A stretch of DNA of 64,000 bases, taken from NCBI RefSeq assembly GCF_001429395.1, contig NZ_LMJT01000003.1:98435-162434 (forward strand). Reading direction: 5' to 3'. The first letter of the stretch is position 1, and each line of letters begins with the position of its first letter. Of the stretch, positions 10,259 to 21,566 are shown one piece after another. The translations under genes and the position numbers were made by a program. The notes under the pieces are model-generated. The model had not been told where the DNA came from, searched no databases, and saw only the letters and a program-made list of their open reading frames with translations. Source of the DNA: Allobosea sp. Root381 (GTDB lineage: Bacteria; Pseudomonadota; Alphaproteobacteria; Rhizobiales; Beijerinckiaceae).

Positions 10259-10432
10259 GTCGTCCTTGGTCACGAGGGCGCTGGCCATCCGCTGCCACGA
10301 CAGCGACGGCCGGCGAGGTGCGCGCTGCGCCGCTCGCTCGTCACCGATAACGAAATCCCGATGGGCAAGCCGCCATGGCCCGGCCTAAGCTGAGGAATCG
10401 TTTCAGACGCGTCGAGCGATGGAGGTCAGCGC

Positions 10433-11119
10433 GTGATCAGGTTCTACTATCACCCCTCGCCGAACCCGGCCAAGATCGCCCTCTTCCTCGAGGAGGCCGG
10501 GCTGCCCTACGAGATGGTTCCTGTCGATACGCGCAAGGGCGAGCAGTTCAAGCCGGAGTTCCTCGCAATCAACCCCAACGCCAAGACGCCGGCGCTGACC
10601 GATGGCGACGTCACCATATTCGACAGCAACGCGATCCTGCTCTACCTCGCCGAGAAATCCGGAAAGTTCCTGCCCGAGGACACGCCGAAGGCGCGCGGCG
10701 AGATGCTCTCCTGGCTGATGTTCGTCGCCACCGGCATCGGCCCCTATTGCGGACAGGCCGTACATTTCAGCCGCTTCGCGCCGGAGAAGATCCCCTACGC
10801 CATCAACCGCTACACGCATGAGGCCGAGCGGCATTGGGGCATCATCGACGCGCAGCTCGCGAAGCACCGCTACATGCTGGGCGACCGCTACACACTGATC
10901 GACATGTCGGTCTGGGGCTGGGCGACACGCCTCGGCTTCGCCGTCGGCGAGCGATGGGTCGAGATGTTCGCGCATGTGAAGCGCCATCTCGACGAGATCT
11001 CGGCCCGGCCGGCCGCCCAGCGCGCCGTCGCGCTCAAGGACGCCTACGCCTTCAAGGCAGATTTCGACGCGGAGGCACGCCGGTTCCTTTTCCCGCAGAA
11101 CGCCCAGCCTGCCGGCTGA
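10433..11119 (+). CDS. glutathione S-transferase family protein
   Basis: A 228-residue protein with an N-terminal thioredoxin-like domain and a C-terminal helical domain. The opening FYYHPSPNPAKIALFLEE is the GSH-site beta-alpha unit with Ser in the position of the activating residue. INPNAKTPAL supplies the cis-proline turn, and FDSNAILLYLAEK carries the Ser that binds the gamma-glutamyl group. The gene starts with GTG, preceded by GGAGG at 10421. It resembles YfcG/nu-class enzymes, which often act as disulfide reductases; the substrate is not predictable. Confidence 0.88.
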   Translation: MIRFYYHPSPNPAKIALFLEEAGLPYEMVPVDTRKGEQFKPEFLAINPNAKTPALTDGDVTIFDSNAILLYLAEKSGKFLPEDTPKARGEMLSWLMFVATGIGPYCGQAVHFSRFAPEKIPYAINRYTHEAERHWGIIDAQLAKHRYMLGDRYTLIDMSVWGWATRLGFAVGERWVEMFAHVKRHLDEISARPAAQRAVALKDAYAFKADFDAEARRFLFPQNAQPAG

Positions 11120-11150
11120 GCCCGGTCATGGCGGAGCCGGTTCGCGGAAT

Positions 11151-12713
11151 TCAGCCCAGATCGCCGTTCTCGCCATGGCCGCCCGTCAGCGCCTCGAGCG
11201 GAGCGTCGAGCGTGAAGACGAGGCCCGTCGGCAGATAGGCGCTCTCCGCCCTCGCCTCGGCCGGAAAGCTGCGCTCGATCAGGCGCGAGCCGAAGCCGCG
11301 CCGAGAGGGAGCGACCACCGGTGGGCCGCCGCTCTCCTGCCAGCGCAGGCGGAACTGGGGCGAACCCTCGATGTCGTCGACGCGCCATGAAAGGGCGACG
11401 GTGCCGCGCTGGTTCGAGAACGAGCCATACTTGACCGCATTGGTCGCCAGTTCGTGCAGCATCAGCGTCAGGGCCAGGGCCGGCTTCGGGCCGAGCACGA
11501 CCTCCGGCCCGCCGATCTCGAACCGCGCCGGATCGCCCTGGATTCCGACAACGCTATTCGCGACATCCACCATCCGGGCGTTGGCCGCATGGCCGGCGAT
11601 GAGCAGGTCATGGGCCCGCGACAGCGCCGCCAGGCGCGAGCTGAAGCCCTCATTGGCGGCCTCCAGCGAGGTCGCACCACGCAGGGTCTGCGAGGCGATT
11701 GCCTGGATCATGGCCAGCGTGTTCTTCACCCGATGCGCCAGTTCCTGCATCAGCAGGCGCAAATGAGCCTCGGCTTCCTTGCGCTCGGTGATGTCGAGAT
11801 GCGCCCCGACCAACCGGAGCGCCTTGCCGCTCTCGTCGCGTTCGATCTGCGCGATCGCCGAAATCCAGCGCACCGCTCCGTCCGACGGACGGATGATCCG
11901 GTACTCGATCTGGTAGTCGCAGGCCGCCCCCACGACCGTCGCGCGGAAATGGCTCTCGACCATCGCGCGATCATGCGGATGGACGCGGCGCACCCAATCC
12001 TCATGGCTCTCGTTCACCGCCTCCGGGGGCAGCCCGTGGATCATCAGGTATTCCGGCGAACGCTTGTTCTGGAATCCTTCGCGGAGATCGACCTCGAGAC
12101 CGCCGACCTTGCCGATCTTCTGGACCTGCGCGAGCTCCTGCTCACGCTGACGCAGGGCGCGCTCCGCCGCGGTGCGCTCGCGCAATGCGCCGACAAGCGT
12201 CGTCGTCTCGATGACAACCGCGAGCACGGCGAGAACCATGCCATCGTCGTCGCAGACCGGGCTGTAGTCGACATTCAGCCAGACATCTTCCGCCGCGCCG
12301 TTGCGGTGGAGGACAAGCGACAGATCGCGATAGGAAAGAGGCTCGCCGCCGCCGAATACGGTGTGCATCACCTTCTGATGCAGTTCCCGCACTTCGGGCC
12401 AGGCTTGGTACAGGCCCTGCCCCAGGATCCGCGGGTGCTTGGCGCCCGCGATCACCGCATAGGCGTCGTTGTATAGGAGGATGCCGGTTTCGCCCCAGAA
12501 CAGCACCATCGGCGTGGGCGAAGCGAGAACGATCTGCAGGGCGGACTTCAGCCGCTCCGGCCACTCCGCAGGCAGGCCCAGCGCGGTCTCGGTTCCGCGC
12601 CAGCTCCGCAGAATAGCCCCGACCTCGCCGCCGCCGACGGGCCACAACCGCTTAGCCAAGGCCGTTTCCCCCGAGCCGACCGTCAATGCACGTCCCGTTC
12701 TAGGCCAGCCCAT
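11151..12713 (-). CDS. PAS-domain HWE-family sensor histidine kinase
   Basis: About 520 residues and no membrane segment, so probably cytosolic. An N-terminal PAS-like domain (PMVLFWGETGILLYNDAYA) is followed by a short coiled linker, a second PAS/PAC domain (IEYRIIRPSDGAVRWI ending in LDITERK) and the kinase. The phospho-acceptor His is in AHRVKNTLAMIQAIA. The N-box is HELATNAVKYGS. The W-x-E signature (RWQESGGPPV) is the mark of HWE kinases, and GFGSRLIERS is the G-box. No response regulator is adjacent, so it is an orphan kinase. The start is uncertain; in-frame starts also exist at 12803 and 12815. Confidence 0.85.
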   Translation of the reverse strand: MGWPRTGRALTVGSGETALAKRLWPVGGGEVGAILRSWRGTETALGLPAEWPERLKSALQIVLASPTPMVLFWGETGILLYNDAYAVIAGAKHPRILGQGLYQAWPEVRELHQKVMHTVFGGGEPLSYRDLSLVLHRNGAAEDVWLNVDYSPVCDDDGMVLAVLAVVIETTTLVGALRERTAAERALRQREQELAQVQKIGKVGGLEVDLREGFQNKRSPEYLMIHGLPPEAVNESHEDWVRRVHPHDRAMVESHFRATVVGAACDYQIEYRIIRPSDGAVRWISAIAQIERDESGKALRLVGAHLDITERKEAEAHLRLLMQELAHRVKNTLAMIQAIASQTLRGATSLEAANEGFSSRLAALSRAHDLLIAGHAANARMVDVANSVVGIQGDPARFEIGGPEVVLGPKPALALTLMLHELATNAVKYGSFSNQRGTVALSWRVDDIEGSPQFRLRWQESGGPPVVAPSRRGFGSRLIERSFPAEARAESAYLPTGLVFTLDAPLEALTGGHGENGDLG

Positions 12714-12952
12714 ACAGATCTGCCCAGTCCATGCTATGCGAGCAACGCTGAATCGACGCTCGCGGATGGCAGCACTAGCAGGCCAGTCCGACAGGACACA
12801 CATCAAATGACACATTCGCCGTCGCTGCGAAAGTCGGCGCCGGCGCCACGGGCCGCTTCGAAAGCTGTAGCCGAAGGCGCCCTTTCCCGGCAGTGTCCGC
12901 AGACGATTCCACAGAGACAGTACCGGTAAACGGGCGACGAAGAGGGATATGG

Positions 12953-14626
12953 ATGGCGACCGATATCGAGATCGCGCGCGCGGCGAAACTTCAGCCGATC
13001 GCGGAGGTGGCCAGTCGGGCCGGCATTCCGGAAGCAGCCCTCCACCCCTTCGGCAAGTTCATCGCCAAGGTCGACACGCATGAGATCCCGGATTTCGCCT
13101 CCCGACCGGATGGGAAGCTGATCCTCGTCACCGCGATCAGCCCTACTCCGGCAGGTGAAGGCAAGACGACCACGACGGTCGGGCTCGGCGACGGTCTGAC
13201 GCGCATCGGCAAGAACTGCATGATCGCGCTGCGCGAGCCCTCGCTCGGCCCGAGCTTCGGCATGAAGGGCGGCGCCGCCGGCGGCGGCCATGCCCAGGTC
13301 GTGCCGATGGAGCAGATCAACCTGCATTTCACCGGCGATTTCCACGCCATCACCAGCGCCCACAACCTGCTCGCGGCGATGGTCGACAACCATGTCTACT
13401 GGGGCAACGGGCTCCGGCTCGACAGCCGCAACATCACCTGGAGGCGGGTGATGGACATGAACGATCGCTCCCTGCGCTCGATCGTCTCCTCGCTCGGCGG
13501 CGCCAGTAACGGCTTCCCCCGGGAGGACGGCTTCGACATCACCGTCGCCTCGGAGGTGATGGCGATCTTCTGCCTGGCGAGCGATTTCGCCGATCTGGAA
13601 GCACGGCTCGGCAAGATCGTCGTCGGCCGCACGCGCGACAAGCATGCGATCACGGCGAGCGACCTGAAGGCCACCGGTGCGATGAGCGTCCTGCTCAAGG
13701 ACGCGCTGATGCCCAACCTGGTGCAGACGCTGGAAGGCACCCCCGCCTTCGTCCATGGCGGCCCCTTCGCCAACATCGCCCATGGCTGCAACTCGGTCAT
13801 CGCGACACGCGCCGCGCTGAAGCTCGCCGATTACACGGTCACCGAGGCCGGCTTCGGGGCCGATCTCGGCGCCGAGAAGTTCTTCGACATCAAATGCCGC
13901 AAGAGCGGCCTCAAGCCGGCCGCCGCCGTCGTCGTGGCGACGGTGCGGGCGCTCAAGATGCATGGCGGCGCGGCCAAGGACGCGCTCGGCCAGGAGGACC
14001 TCGGGGCGCTCCATGGCGGCCTCGCCAATCTCGCCCGGCATGTCGGCAATATCCGCAAGTTCGGCGTGCCGCCGATCGTGGCGATCAACCACTTCGCCAG
14101 CGACACCCAGGCCGAGCACGAGCTGATCGCGAACTACTGCCGCAACCATCTCGGGGTCGAGGCGGTGATCTGCCGGCATTGGGCCGATGGCGGCGCCGGC
14201 ACCGAGGAACTGGCGCGGCGGGTCGTCGCCCTGGCGGAAAGTGGCGAGGCCGATTTCGAGCCGCTCTATCCGGACACGATGTCGCTCTGGGAGAAGCTCG
14301 AGACCATCGCCCGCGAGATCTACGGCGCAGAGGGCATCTCCGCCGACCACAAGGTCAAGGCCCGCTTCGCGGAGCTCGAAGCGGCCGGCCATGGCCGCCT
14401 GCCGGTCTGCGTGGCGAAGACGCAGTATTCCTTCTCGGCCGATCCGAACCTGCGGGGTGCGCCGTCCGGCCATGTCGTTTCCGTGCGCGAGCTCAGGCTT
14501 TCGGCCGGAGCCGGCTTCGCGGTGGCCATCTGCGGGGACATCATGACGATGCCCGGCCTGCCGCGCGTGCCTGCCGCCGAGCGCATCCACATCGACGGGC
14601 AGGGGCGCATCGAGGGGTTGTTCTGA
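12953..14626 (+). CDS. fhs: formate--tetrahydrofolate ligase
   Basis: A 557-residue cytosolic enzyme that makes 10-formyl-THF from formate, THF and ATP. The P-loop [14 protein letters not shown] is at about residues 66-79. It is followed by [20 protein letters not shown] and the monovalent-cation/folate region typical of the family. The C-terminus has [18 protein letters not shown]. The start at 12953 is preceded by AGAGGG; a longer GTG start at 12893 adds a poorly conserved tail. It may recycle formate released by FghA at 866-1705 into one-carbon metabolism together with the 5-formyl-THF cyclo-ligase at 37287. Confidence 0.97.
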   Translation: MATDIEIARAAKLQPIAEVASRAGIPEAALHPFGKFIAKVDTHEIPDFASRPDGKLILVTAISPTPAGEGKTTTTVGLGDGLTRIGKNCMIALREPSLGPSFGMKGGAAGGGHAQVVPMEQINLHFTGDFHAITSAHNLLAAMVDNHVYWGNGLRLDSRNITWRRVMDMNDRSLRSIVSSLGGASNGFPREDGFDITVASEVMAIFCLASDFADLEARLGKIVVGRTRDKHAITASDLKATGAMSVLLKDALMPNLVQTLEGTPAFVHGGPFANIAHGCNSVIATRAALKLADYTVTEAGFGADLGAEKFFDIKCRKSGLKPAAAVVVATVRALKMHGGAAKDALGQEDLGALHGGLANLARHVGNIRKFGVPPIVAINHFASDTQAEHELIANYCRNHLGVEAVICRHWADGGAGTEELARRVVALAESGEADFEPLYPDTMSLWEKLETIAREIYGAEGISADHKVKARFAELEAAGHGRLPVCVAKTQYSFSADPNLRGAPSGHVVSVRELRLSAGAGFAVAICGDIMTMPGLPRVPAAERIHIDGQGRIEGLF

Positions 14627-14733
14627 CGATTGCCTCCGGACGCCCTTGCGGGATTGTTAAGCCCTGACCGACAGGATTGAGGCCTGGGCTCGGCTGTTTC
14701 CAGCGGCCGCCGGCCCGAGGAGACCACGCAGGC

Positions 14734-16500
14734 ATGGAATCCGCGACAGGAACCAAGCTGCTGCCGCGCAGCCTCAAGGCCAGGGTGCTGGGCTCGATGC
14801 TCGCCATCCTGGCCGCCATCGTGGTTCCCGCGGCGGCAAGCTTCGTCTGGCTCGTCGACAGCGCGGTCGTGCAGCTCGGCACGCTGTTTGCCGAAAAGCA
14901 GATTCTGTTCGACCGCTATCGCGGACTCGAATCGCTGATGCGCGAGGTTTCGCTGGCCGAGACCGTCGCGCGCTCGCCGGCAATCCTCGAATGGGCGCAG
15001 GACGAGGCCAACGCCACGAAGATGGAACGCGGCCTGGCCGAGCTGGAGCATTACCGCGTCTCGTTCAAGGACCAGAGCTACTTCGTCGTCCTCGCCGGCT
15101 CGGGCAACTACTACTTCAACGATAAGGCCAACAGCTACGAACAGGCCCGCAGGCGCTACACCCTCTCGCGCGATAACCCGCGCGACGGCTGGTACTACAA
15201 GACGGCGGCCTTTGGCTCCGGCTGCCACCTCAATGTCGATCACGACGACAACCTGAGGGTGACCAAGGTCTGGATCAACTGCGTCATCCGCCGCGGCGAG
15301 CAGGTTCTCGGCGTGATCGGGACCGGCGTCGACCTCAGCCAGTTCATCAGCGAAGTCGTCGATATCCCCCAGACCGGCGTGCAGAGCATGTTCGTCGACC
15401 GCACCGGCGCGGTTCAGGCGCATCGCGATCCGAAGCTCGTCGACTTCCACAGCCTGACCAAGGACATCAAGGCGAAGAAGACGATCTTCCTGCAGCTGGA
15501 CCGCGAGCGGGACCGCGCCGCCCTCGCCGAGATGATGAAGGAGGTTTCAGCGGGCGGCGTCCTCGTCCAATCGCGCTTCATGCAGGTCAACGGGCACAAT
15601 GCGCTCGTCGGCGTCGGCTATCTCGATCGGCTCGGCTGGTACAACGTCACCATCATGGACATCGACCAGATCATCGATCGGCGCCTGTTCTTGCCGATCG
15701 CACTGCTGCTCGCGGCCATGCTGCTGGCGGCCGCCGGGCTGATGACGCTGTTGTTCAAACGCAGCGTGCTGGATCGCCTTGCACGCATGGAGACGGGCGT
15801 CGCCCGCGTCCAGGCAGGTCGCTTCGGCGAAGTCGCGGTCGATCCGGCCAATGACGAAATCGGCAGGCTCTCGCGCGCCTTCGGCGAAATGGCAAAGGCG
15901 GTTGGCGACAACACCGACCGCCTCGAGCACATGGTCCAGGAGCGGACGCGGACGCTCGAGCAGCTCGCCCATCACGACCCGCTGACCGGCATCCTCAACC
16001 GCCGTGGCTTCGAACGGCACTTCGCGATCGAGCAGAACCGGTCGGGACGCTCGGGGCACCCCCTCGGGTTGCTGCTGATCGACATCGACAACTTCAAGCC
16101 CATCAACGACGCGTATGGCCATCACGCCGGCGACCAGGTCATCGTGACCGTCGCCGAGCGGCTTACCGGATTGCTGCGCAGCTATGACATCTGCGCGCGC
16201 TGGGGCGGCGACGAATTCCTCGTCCTGCTCGGCGACGCCAGCCCCGAGGCGCTCGAAGCGGTCTCGGCCAAGATCATCGCAGCGCTGCGCGAGCACCCGG
16301 TCATGCTGGCGCAGGGCGTCTCGTGCGCCATCGCCGTCAGCATCGGCGCCTGCCTCGTCCATCCCGCCGAAACGCTCACCGCCGCGACGAGCCATGCCGA
16401 TGCGGCGCTCTATGACGCCAAGCAGGCGGGACGCGACCGCTTCGTCGTCCACGCTTCAGCCAAGGCCGCGCCGCCAACTCGGATTCGCAGGCTCCGGTAA
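14734..16500 (+). CDS. membrane-anchored diguanylate cyclase with periplasmic Cache-type sensor
   Basis: 588 residues. A first transmembrane helix at about 22-45 and a second at about 325-350 bracket a periplasmic domain of roughly 280 residues resembling a double-Cache sensor (DGWYYKTA, VLGVIGTGVDLSQF). A HAMP linker follows (MARMETGVARVQAGRFGEV region), then a GGDEF domain. The active site GGDEF is intact, and an I-site RSYD lies exactly five residues before it, so c-di-GMP feedback inhibition is expected. The product is c-di-GMP. No EAL domain is present. The start at 14734 follows GAGGAG. The ligand is unknown. Confidence 0.92.
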   Translation: MESATGTKLLPRSLKARVLGSMLAILAAIVVPAAASFVWLVDSAVVQLGTLFAEKQILFDRYRGLESLMREVSLAETVARSPAILEWAQDEANATKMERGLAELEHYRVSFKDQSYFVVLAGSGNYYFNDKANSYEQARRRYTLSRDNPRDGWYYKTAAFGSGCHLNVDHDDNLRVTKVWINCVIRRGEQVLGVIGTGVDLSQFISEVVDIPQTGVQSMFVDRTGAVQAHRDPKLVDFHSLTKDIKAKKTIFLQLDRERDRAALAEMMKEVSAGGVLVQSRFMQVNGHNALVGVGYLDRLGWYNVTIMDIDQIIDRRLFLPIALLLAAMLLAAAGLMTLLFKRSVLDRLARMETGVARVQAGRFGEVAVDPANDEIGRLSRAFGEMAKAVGDNTDRLEHMVQERTRTLEQLAHHDPLTGILNRRGFERHFAIEQNRSGRSGHPLGLLLIDIDNFKPINDAYGHHAGDQVIVTVAERLTGLLRSYDICARWGGDEFLVLLGDASPEALEAVSAKIIAALREHPVMLAQGVSCAIAVSIGACLVHPAETLTAATSHADAALYDAKQAGRDRFVVHASAKAAPPTRIRRLR

Positions 16501-16516
16501 GTTCTCGGAAGCCTCA

Positions 16517-16575
16517 CCGTCATCCCGAGCGGCCGAAGCGCGGCTCGTCCGGAATGACGGCGTCGGGATGACGCG
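16517..16575. repeat. intergenic palindromic repeat, family B copy 2
   Basis: CCGTCATCCCGAGCGGCC... ends in CCGGAATGACGG and a second GGGATGACG. The ends are imperfect inverted repeats and match the copies at 5886 and 33805. It follows the diguanylate cyclase stop codon. Confidence 0.65.
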
Positions 16576-16613
16576 GCGGTTTCGCCGCCGGTTGCCCTCC
16601 AGCCGCCGAACGA

Positions 16614-16642
16614 AAACGGGCGCCTTTGCAAGGCGCCCGTTT
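16614..16642. terminator. bidirectional hairpin terminator
   Basis: AAACGGGCGCCTT-TGC-AAGGCGCCCGTTT is a perfect 13-bp stem flanked by A-rich and T-rich sequence. It separates the convergent diguanylate cyclase and ftsH genes and could act in both directions. Confidence 0.8.
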
Positions 16643-16671
16643 CGATTTCGATATGTAGGCCGGTGAACCCT

Positions 16672-18600
<1,929 letters not shown>

Positions 18601-18707
18601 CAGTCCGATCAGGCCCGCCGGTCCAACCGGAAGAGGCCGAGAGTTTGCCCGACTAATCTAGGTGCGGCAGGGGCCCTTGCCAAGGGAAACAGAAACCACG
18701 CGATCTC

Positions 18708-19763
18708 CTATGACGCCGCAGGGTGAACACCGCGTCTGCGCGGCCCTTCCCGCCGGAGCGCCAGCACGGCATCGGGCCCTAGCGCAAGGATGCAGCCGGA
18801 CAATGTCCGTGCGATGGGCGCCCCTGCCAGCGCTGCACCGCGCAGCGCATCGACACAGGCCTCTAGCCGCTCCAGCCGGGTCGCGGCCCCGGCATCCCCG
18901 CCGATCTCCTGCAGTGCCTGCGCGACGACACGGAGCACGATCTCCTCCGGTTCCGCCAGCAGCGCGTCGAACCGCAGGCGCAGCACCGGCGCGCCGAGCG
19001 CCGGCAGACGCAGTTCCGCCAGCAGAACCTGTGCCCGCCGCGCCACGGCCTCGTCCAGCCTGGCCATCCGCCGCGCGAAGAATGCCAGCCGCTCGGCGCC
19101 GAGCCCCGCATCGGCCAGCGTCGGCATAAGCATGCGCCAGCGCACGCGCTCGAAGCGCCGGTCACCATTGCTCGGATCGGCGACGAAGGGCAGCCCCCTC
19201 GCCTGCACCGTCGCGACCAGCCGCGCCTTCGGGACGCCGAGAAACGGCCGCGCCAGCGGCATCCCATTTTTCTCGATCCGCTCGCGCATCCCCGCCAGCC
19301 CCGCCGGCCCGGAACCACGCGCGAGCCGCATCAGCAATGTCTCGGCCTGGTCATCCTGTGTATGGGCGGTAACCAGTACGGCGCCGCCGAGCCGCTGCGC
19401 CTCCTGCGCCAGGAGCGCATAGCGGGCGGCGCGCGCCCGCTCCTGCAGGCCTGTCGTCGGCTTGGGGTCATCCCAGCGCAGGATGCTGTGCTGCACGCCG
19501 AGCCTGGCGACGAGAGCGGCCACGCCCGCCGCTTCTTCACCGGACTCGGGCCGCAGCCCGTGATCGACCGTCGCGGCATGGAGCGCCGGCCGCGACGTCT
19601 CCCGCGCCCATTCGGCGAGCAACGCGAGCAGCGCGACCGAATCCGGCCCGCCGGAAACGGCGACGAGCAGCCTCGCCTCGCCGGCAAGGCCTGCGAACAG
19701 CGCGACGGCCTCACGGCCGCCGAGCGGAGGATGGTCTGGAAAACTCTGGAAGACCGCGCTCAC
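18708..19763 (-). CDS. tilS: tRNA(Ile)-lysidine synthetase
   Basis: A 351-residue cytosolic enzyme that attaches lysine to C34 of the CAU-anticodon tRNA(Ile), changing decoding from AUG to AUA. The PP-loop motif VSGGPDSVAL is at about residues 35-44. HTQDDQAETLLMRLARGSG and RPFLGVPKARL are family hallmarks. It starts with GTG inside the cpoB stop codon (GTGA, 4-base overlap), which indicates translational coupling. It is shorter than the E. coli protein because the C-terminal tRNA-binding domains are reduced, as in many alphaproteobacteria. Confidence 0.95.
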   Translation of the reverse strand: MSAVFQSFPDHPPLGGREAVALFAGLAGEARLLVAVSGGPDSVALLALLAEWARETSRPALHAATVDHGLRPESGEEAAGVAALVARLGVQHSILRWDDPKPTTGLQERARAARYALLAQEAQRLGGAVLVTAHTQDDQAETLLMRLARGSGPAGLAGMRERIEKNGMPLARPFLGVPKARLVATVQARGLPFVADPSNGDRRFERVRWRMLMPTLADAGLGAERLAFFARRMARLDEAVARRAQVLLAELRLPALGAPVLRLRFDALLAEPEEIVLRVVAQALQEIGGDAGAATRLERLEACVDALRGAALAGAPIARTLSGCILALGPDAVLALRREGPRRRGVHPAAS

Positions 19764-20707
19764 GCGCAGCCGGAACGCCGCCGCTCGCGCTCGATCCCCT
19801 GCCGGACCGAATTCGGCGCGGACGGATACTCGACGCCGACCTTGGCGTAGGTGGCGCAGGCCTGTTCCTTGGCGCCCAGGCCGTTCAGGGCGATGCCGAG
19901 GCGCAGCAGGCTCTCGGGCGCCTTGTTGGAGCGCGGCGCATCGCTGCTGACCTTGAGGAACTGTTCGGCCGCCTCGCGGTAGCGCTTGCGCTGGAGATAG
20001 CTTTCGCCAAGCCAGTAGGTCGCGTCGACGGCGAGACGATCGCGTGGATAGCTTTGCAGGAACTGCCGGAAGCCCATCTCGGCCTGCTCGTATTCCTTGC
20101 GCAGCAGCGAGGCATAGGCGACGTCATACGCCTCCTTCGCCGTCGCCGGGCCGCTGGCCGCCGCCACGCTCGGCCCGCGCTGCGGCGGTGTCGGCAACCC
20201 GTTCTGCGGCACGACACGGCCGACGCCCTGCAAGTCCAGCGGCCCCTGGCCGCCGGCGTTGCCGGCGAATTCGTCCTCGATGATGCCGCCGATGCCGCCG
20301 TCGAGTTGACGTGGCCCGCCGGCCGCGCCCTGCTGCATGGCGGGATCCGACGCCTCGCTGCGCCGCTGGGGCTGCTGCTGGCGCGGAGCACCACCAGCGG
20401 CCGGCGGAGCGGCGTTACTTGGGGCCGCGGCCCCCGAACGCCCGCCGCCGCGCTCGTTCAAGCGGAAATCGACATCTTCCTGGAACTTGCGGAGCTGATC
20501 GCTCAGGCGCCGGTTCTCGAACTGCAACTGCTCGATCTGGCCGGAAAGCTGGCGGATCTGGTTCTCCATCCGCGACGTCCGCACGACGAGATCGGCGGCG
20601 TCCTGCGCCTTGGCGGGCAGGCCCATGCAGGCGAGCGCCGTACCGAAGGCGAGCGCTGCGAGGCTGGAACGGATCCTGCCGTCGAGGCGAGGTTGGCGAA
20701 GCATCAT
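19760..20707 (-). CDS. cpoB: Tol-Pal system protein CpoB (YbgF)
   Basis: A 315-residue periplasmic protein. The signal peptide ends at about residue 35 (LPAKA). A trimerising coiled coil follows (VVRTSRMENQIRQLSGQIEQ... to about residue 85), then a Gly/Pro/Gln-rich linker, then C-terminal TPR repeats (about 195-315, e.g. YDVAYASLLRKEYEQAEMGF). CpoB links Tol-Pal to peptidoglycan synthesis during division. It lies downstream of pal and overlaps tilS by four bases. ATG codons at 20707 and 20704 are possible starts, and neither has a strong ribosome-binding site. Confidence 0.93.
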   Translation of the reverse strand: MMLRQPRLDGRIRSSLAALAFGTALACMGLPAKAQDAADLVVRTSRMENQIRQLSGQIEQLQFENRRLSDQLRKFQEDVDFRLNERGGGRSGAAAPSNAAPPAAGGAPRQQQPQRRSEASDPAMQQGAAGGPRQLDGGIGGIIEDEFAGNAGGQGPLDLQGVGRVVPQNGLPTPPQRGPSVAAASGPATAKEAYDVAYASLLRKEYEQAEMGFRQFLQSYPRDRLAVDATYWLGESYLQRKRYREAAEQFLKVSSDAPRSNKAPESLLRLGIALNGLGAKEQACATYAKVGVEYPSAPNSVRQGIERERRRSGCA

Positions 20708-20772
20708 CAAAAACCGCGGTTGAGCATGGGGGCAGCGCTATAACATGCCACGACCACGGCCAAAATATGAAA

Positions 20773-20806
20773 GAGCCGGCGACTTCCGTGAGGGAAGCGC
20801 CGGCTC
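20773..20806 (-). terminator. hairpin between pal and cpoB
   Basis: On the minus strand GAGCCGGCG and CGCCGGCTC form a stem around a loop that itself pairs (CTTCC/GGAAG), followed by TTTCATATTTT. It could terminate or attenuate transcription after pal, giving pal more transcript than cpoB. Confidence 0.6.
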
Positions 20807-20833
20807 GTCGAAGTTATCGTGAAGGATTGCGGA

Positions 20834-21352
20834 TCAGACGCCGCCGCCGGGAGCCGCGCCGTCGAGCACCGTCACCACGCGGCGGTTCTGCGACCAGCAG
20901 GAGATGTCGTTGCAAACCGCGACCGGCCGCTCCTTGCCGTAGGAGACGACGCGCATGCGGTTGCCCTGGATGCCGCGCGAGGTCAGGTAGTCGCGCACCG
21001 TCTGGGCGCGGCGGGCCGAGAGCGAGTAGTTGTATTCGCGCGTGCCGCGCTCGTCGGCATGGCCTTCGATGGTGAAGGTATAGCGCGGGAAGCGCTGCAG
21101 CCAGGCCGACTGCTTGTCCAGCGTCGAGACCGCGGTCGGTGTCAGGTCGGTCGAATCGGTCTCGAAGAAGACCCGGTCGCCGACATTGACGACAAAGTCC
21201 TGGGCCGAGCCCGGCGTCGCTGCGCCGCCGGCGCCGAAGCCGCCCGCACCATCGGCATTCTGGTCCTTGGCGCAGGCACCGAGCGCCAGCGTCGCGGCGA
21301 GGGCTGCGGCGAAGCGGACGGTACGGCCGCTGGCGAAGAGAGTGGTCATCAT
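20834..21352 (-). CDS. pal: peptidoglycan-associated lipoprotein
   Basis: A 172-residue outer-membrane lipoprotein. The lipobox LALGAC places the acylated Cys at about residue 27, followed by a Gly/Ala-rich linker. The C-terminal OmpA-like domain binds peptidoglycan (VFFETDSTDL, TIEGHADERGTREYNYSLSA, RRAQTVRDYL, with the Asp and Arg that hold diaminopimelate). Start at 21352 or the adjacent 21349; GGAG precedes them. Pal belongs to the Tol-Pal system that draws in the outer membrane at division. It is separated from tolB by two unrelated genes, so it must have its own promoter in 21353-21566. Confidence 0.97.
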   Translation of the reverse strand: MMTTLFASGRTVRFAAALAATLALGACAKDQNADGAGGFGAGGAATPGSAQDFVVNVGDRVFFETDSTDLTPTAVSTLDKQSAWLQRFPRYTFTIEGHADERGTREYNYSLSARRAQTVRDYLTSRGIQGNRMRVVSYGKERPVAVCNDISCWSQNRRVVTVLDGAAPGGGV

Positions 21353-21566
21353 GGCAAAACTCCGGCAAGCAGATTGTCTGGCGTCCGCTTCAGGAACGGC
21401 CTCGCGTCGTCCCATCAATGAAGCGTCAACCTAAACGAGACCTTGCCAGAACAAGGCGAAGTGGCGGCATTGCGGCATATGGTTAACCAAATCTGGCCCG
21501 CTTAAGCTTGCCGCCGCGCTGTGGCACGCCTGCCACGACGCAGCGGCACTCCAGGAGCACAGATGC

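Noticed and set aside
12816..12952. Riboswitch (ZTP or folate type) in front of fhs
   Set aside because: The 137-base spacer lacks the conserved motifs and pairing of known classes.
12803..14590. 595-codon minus-strand frame opposite fhs
   Set aside because: Antisense shadow of a complete formate-THF ligase.
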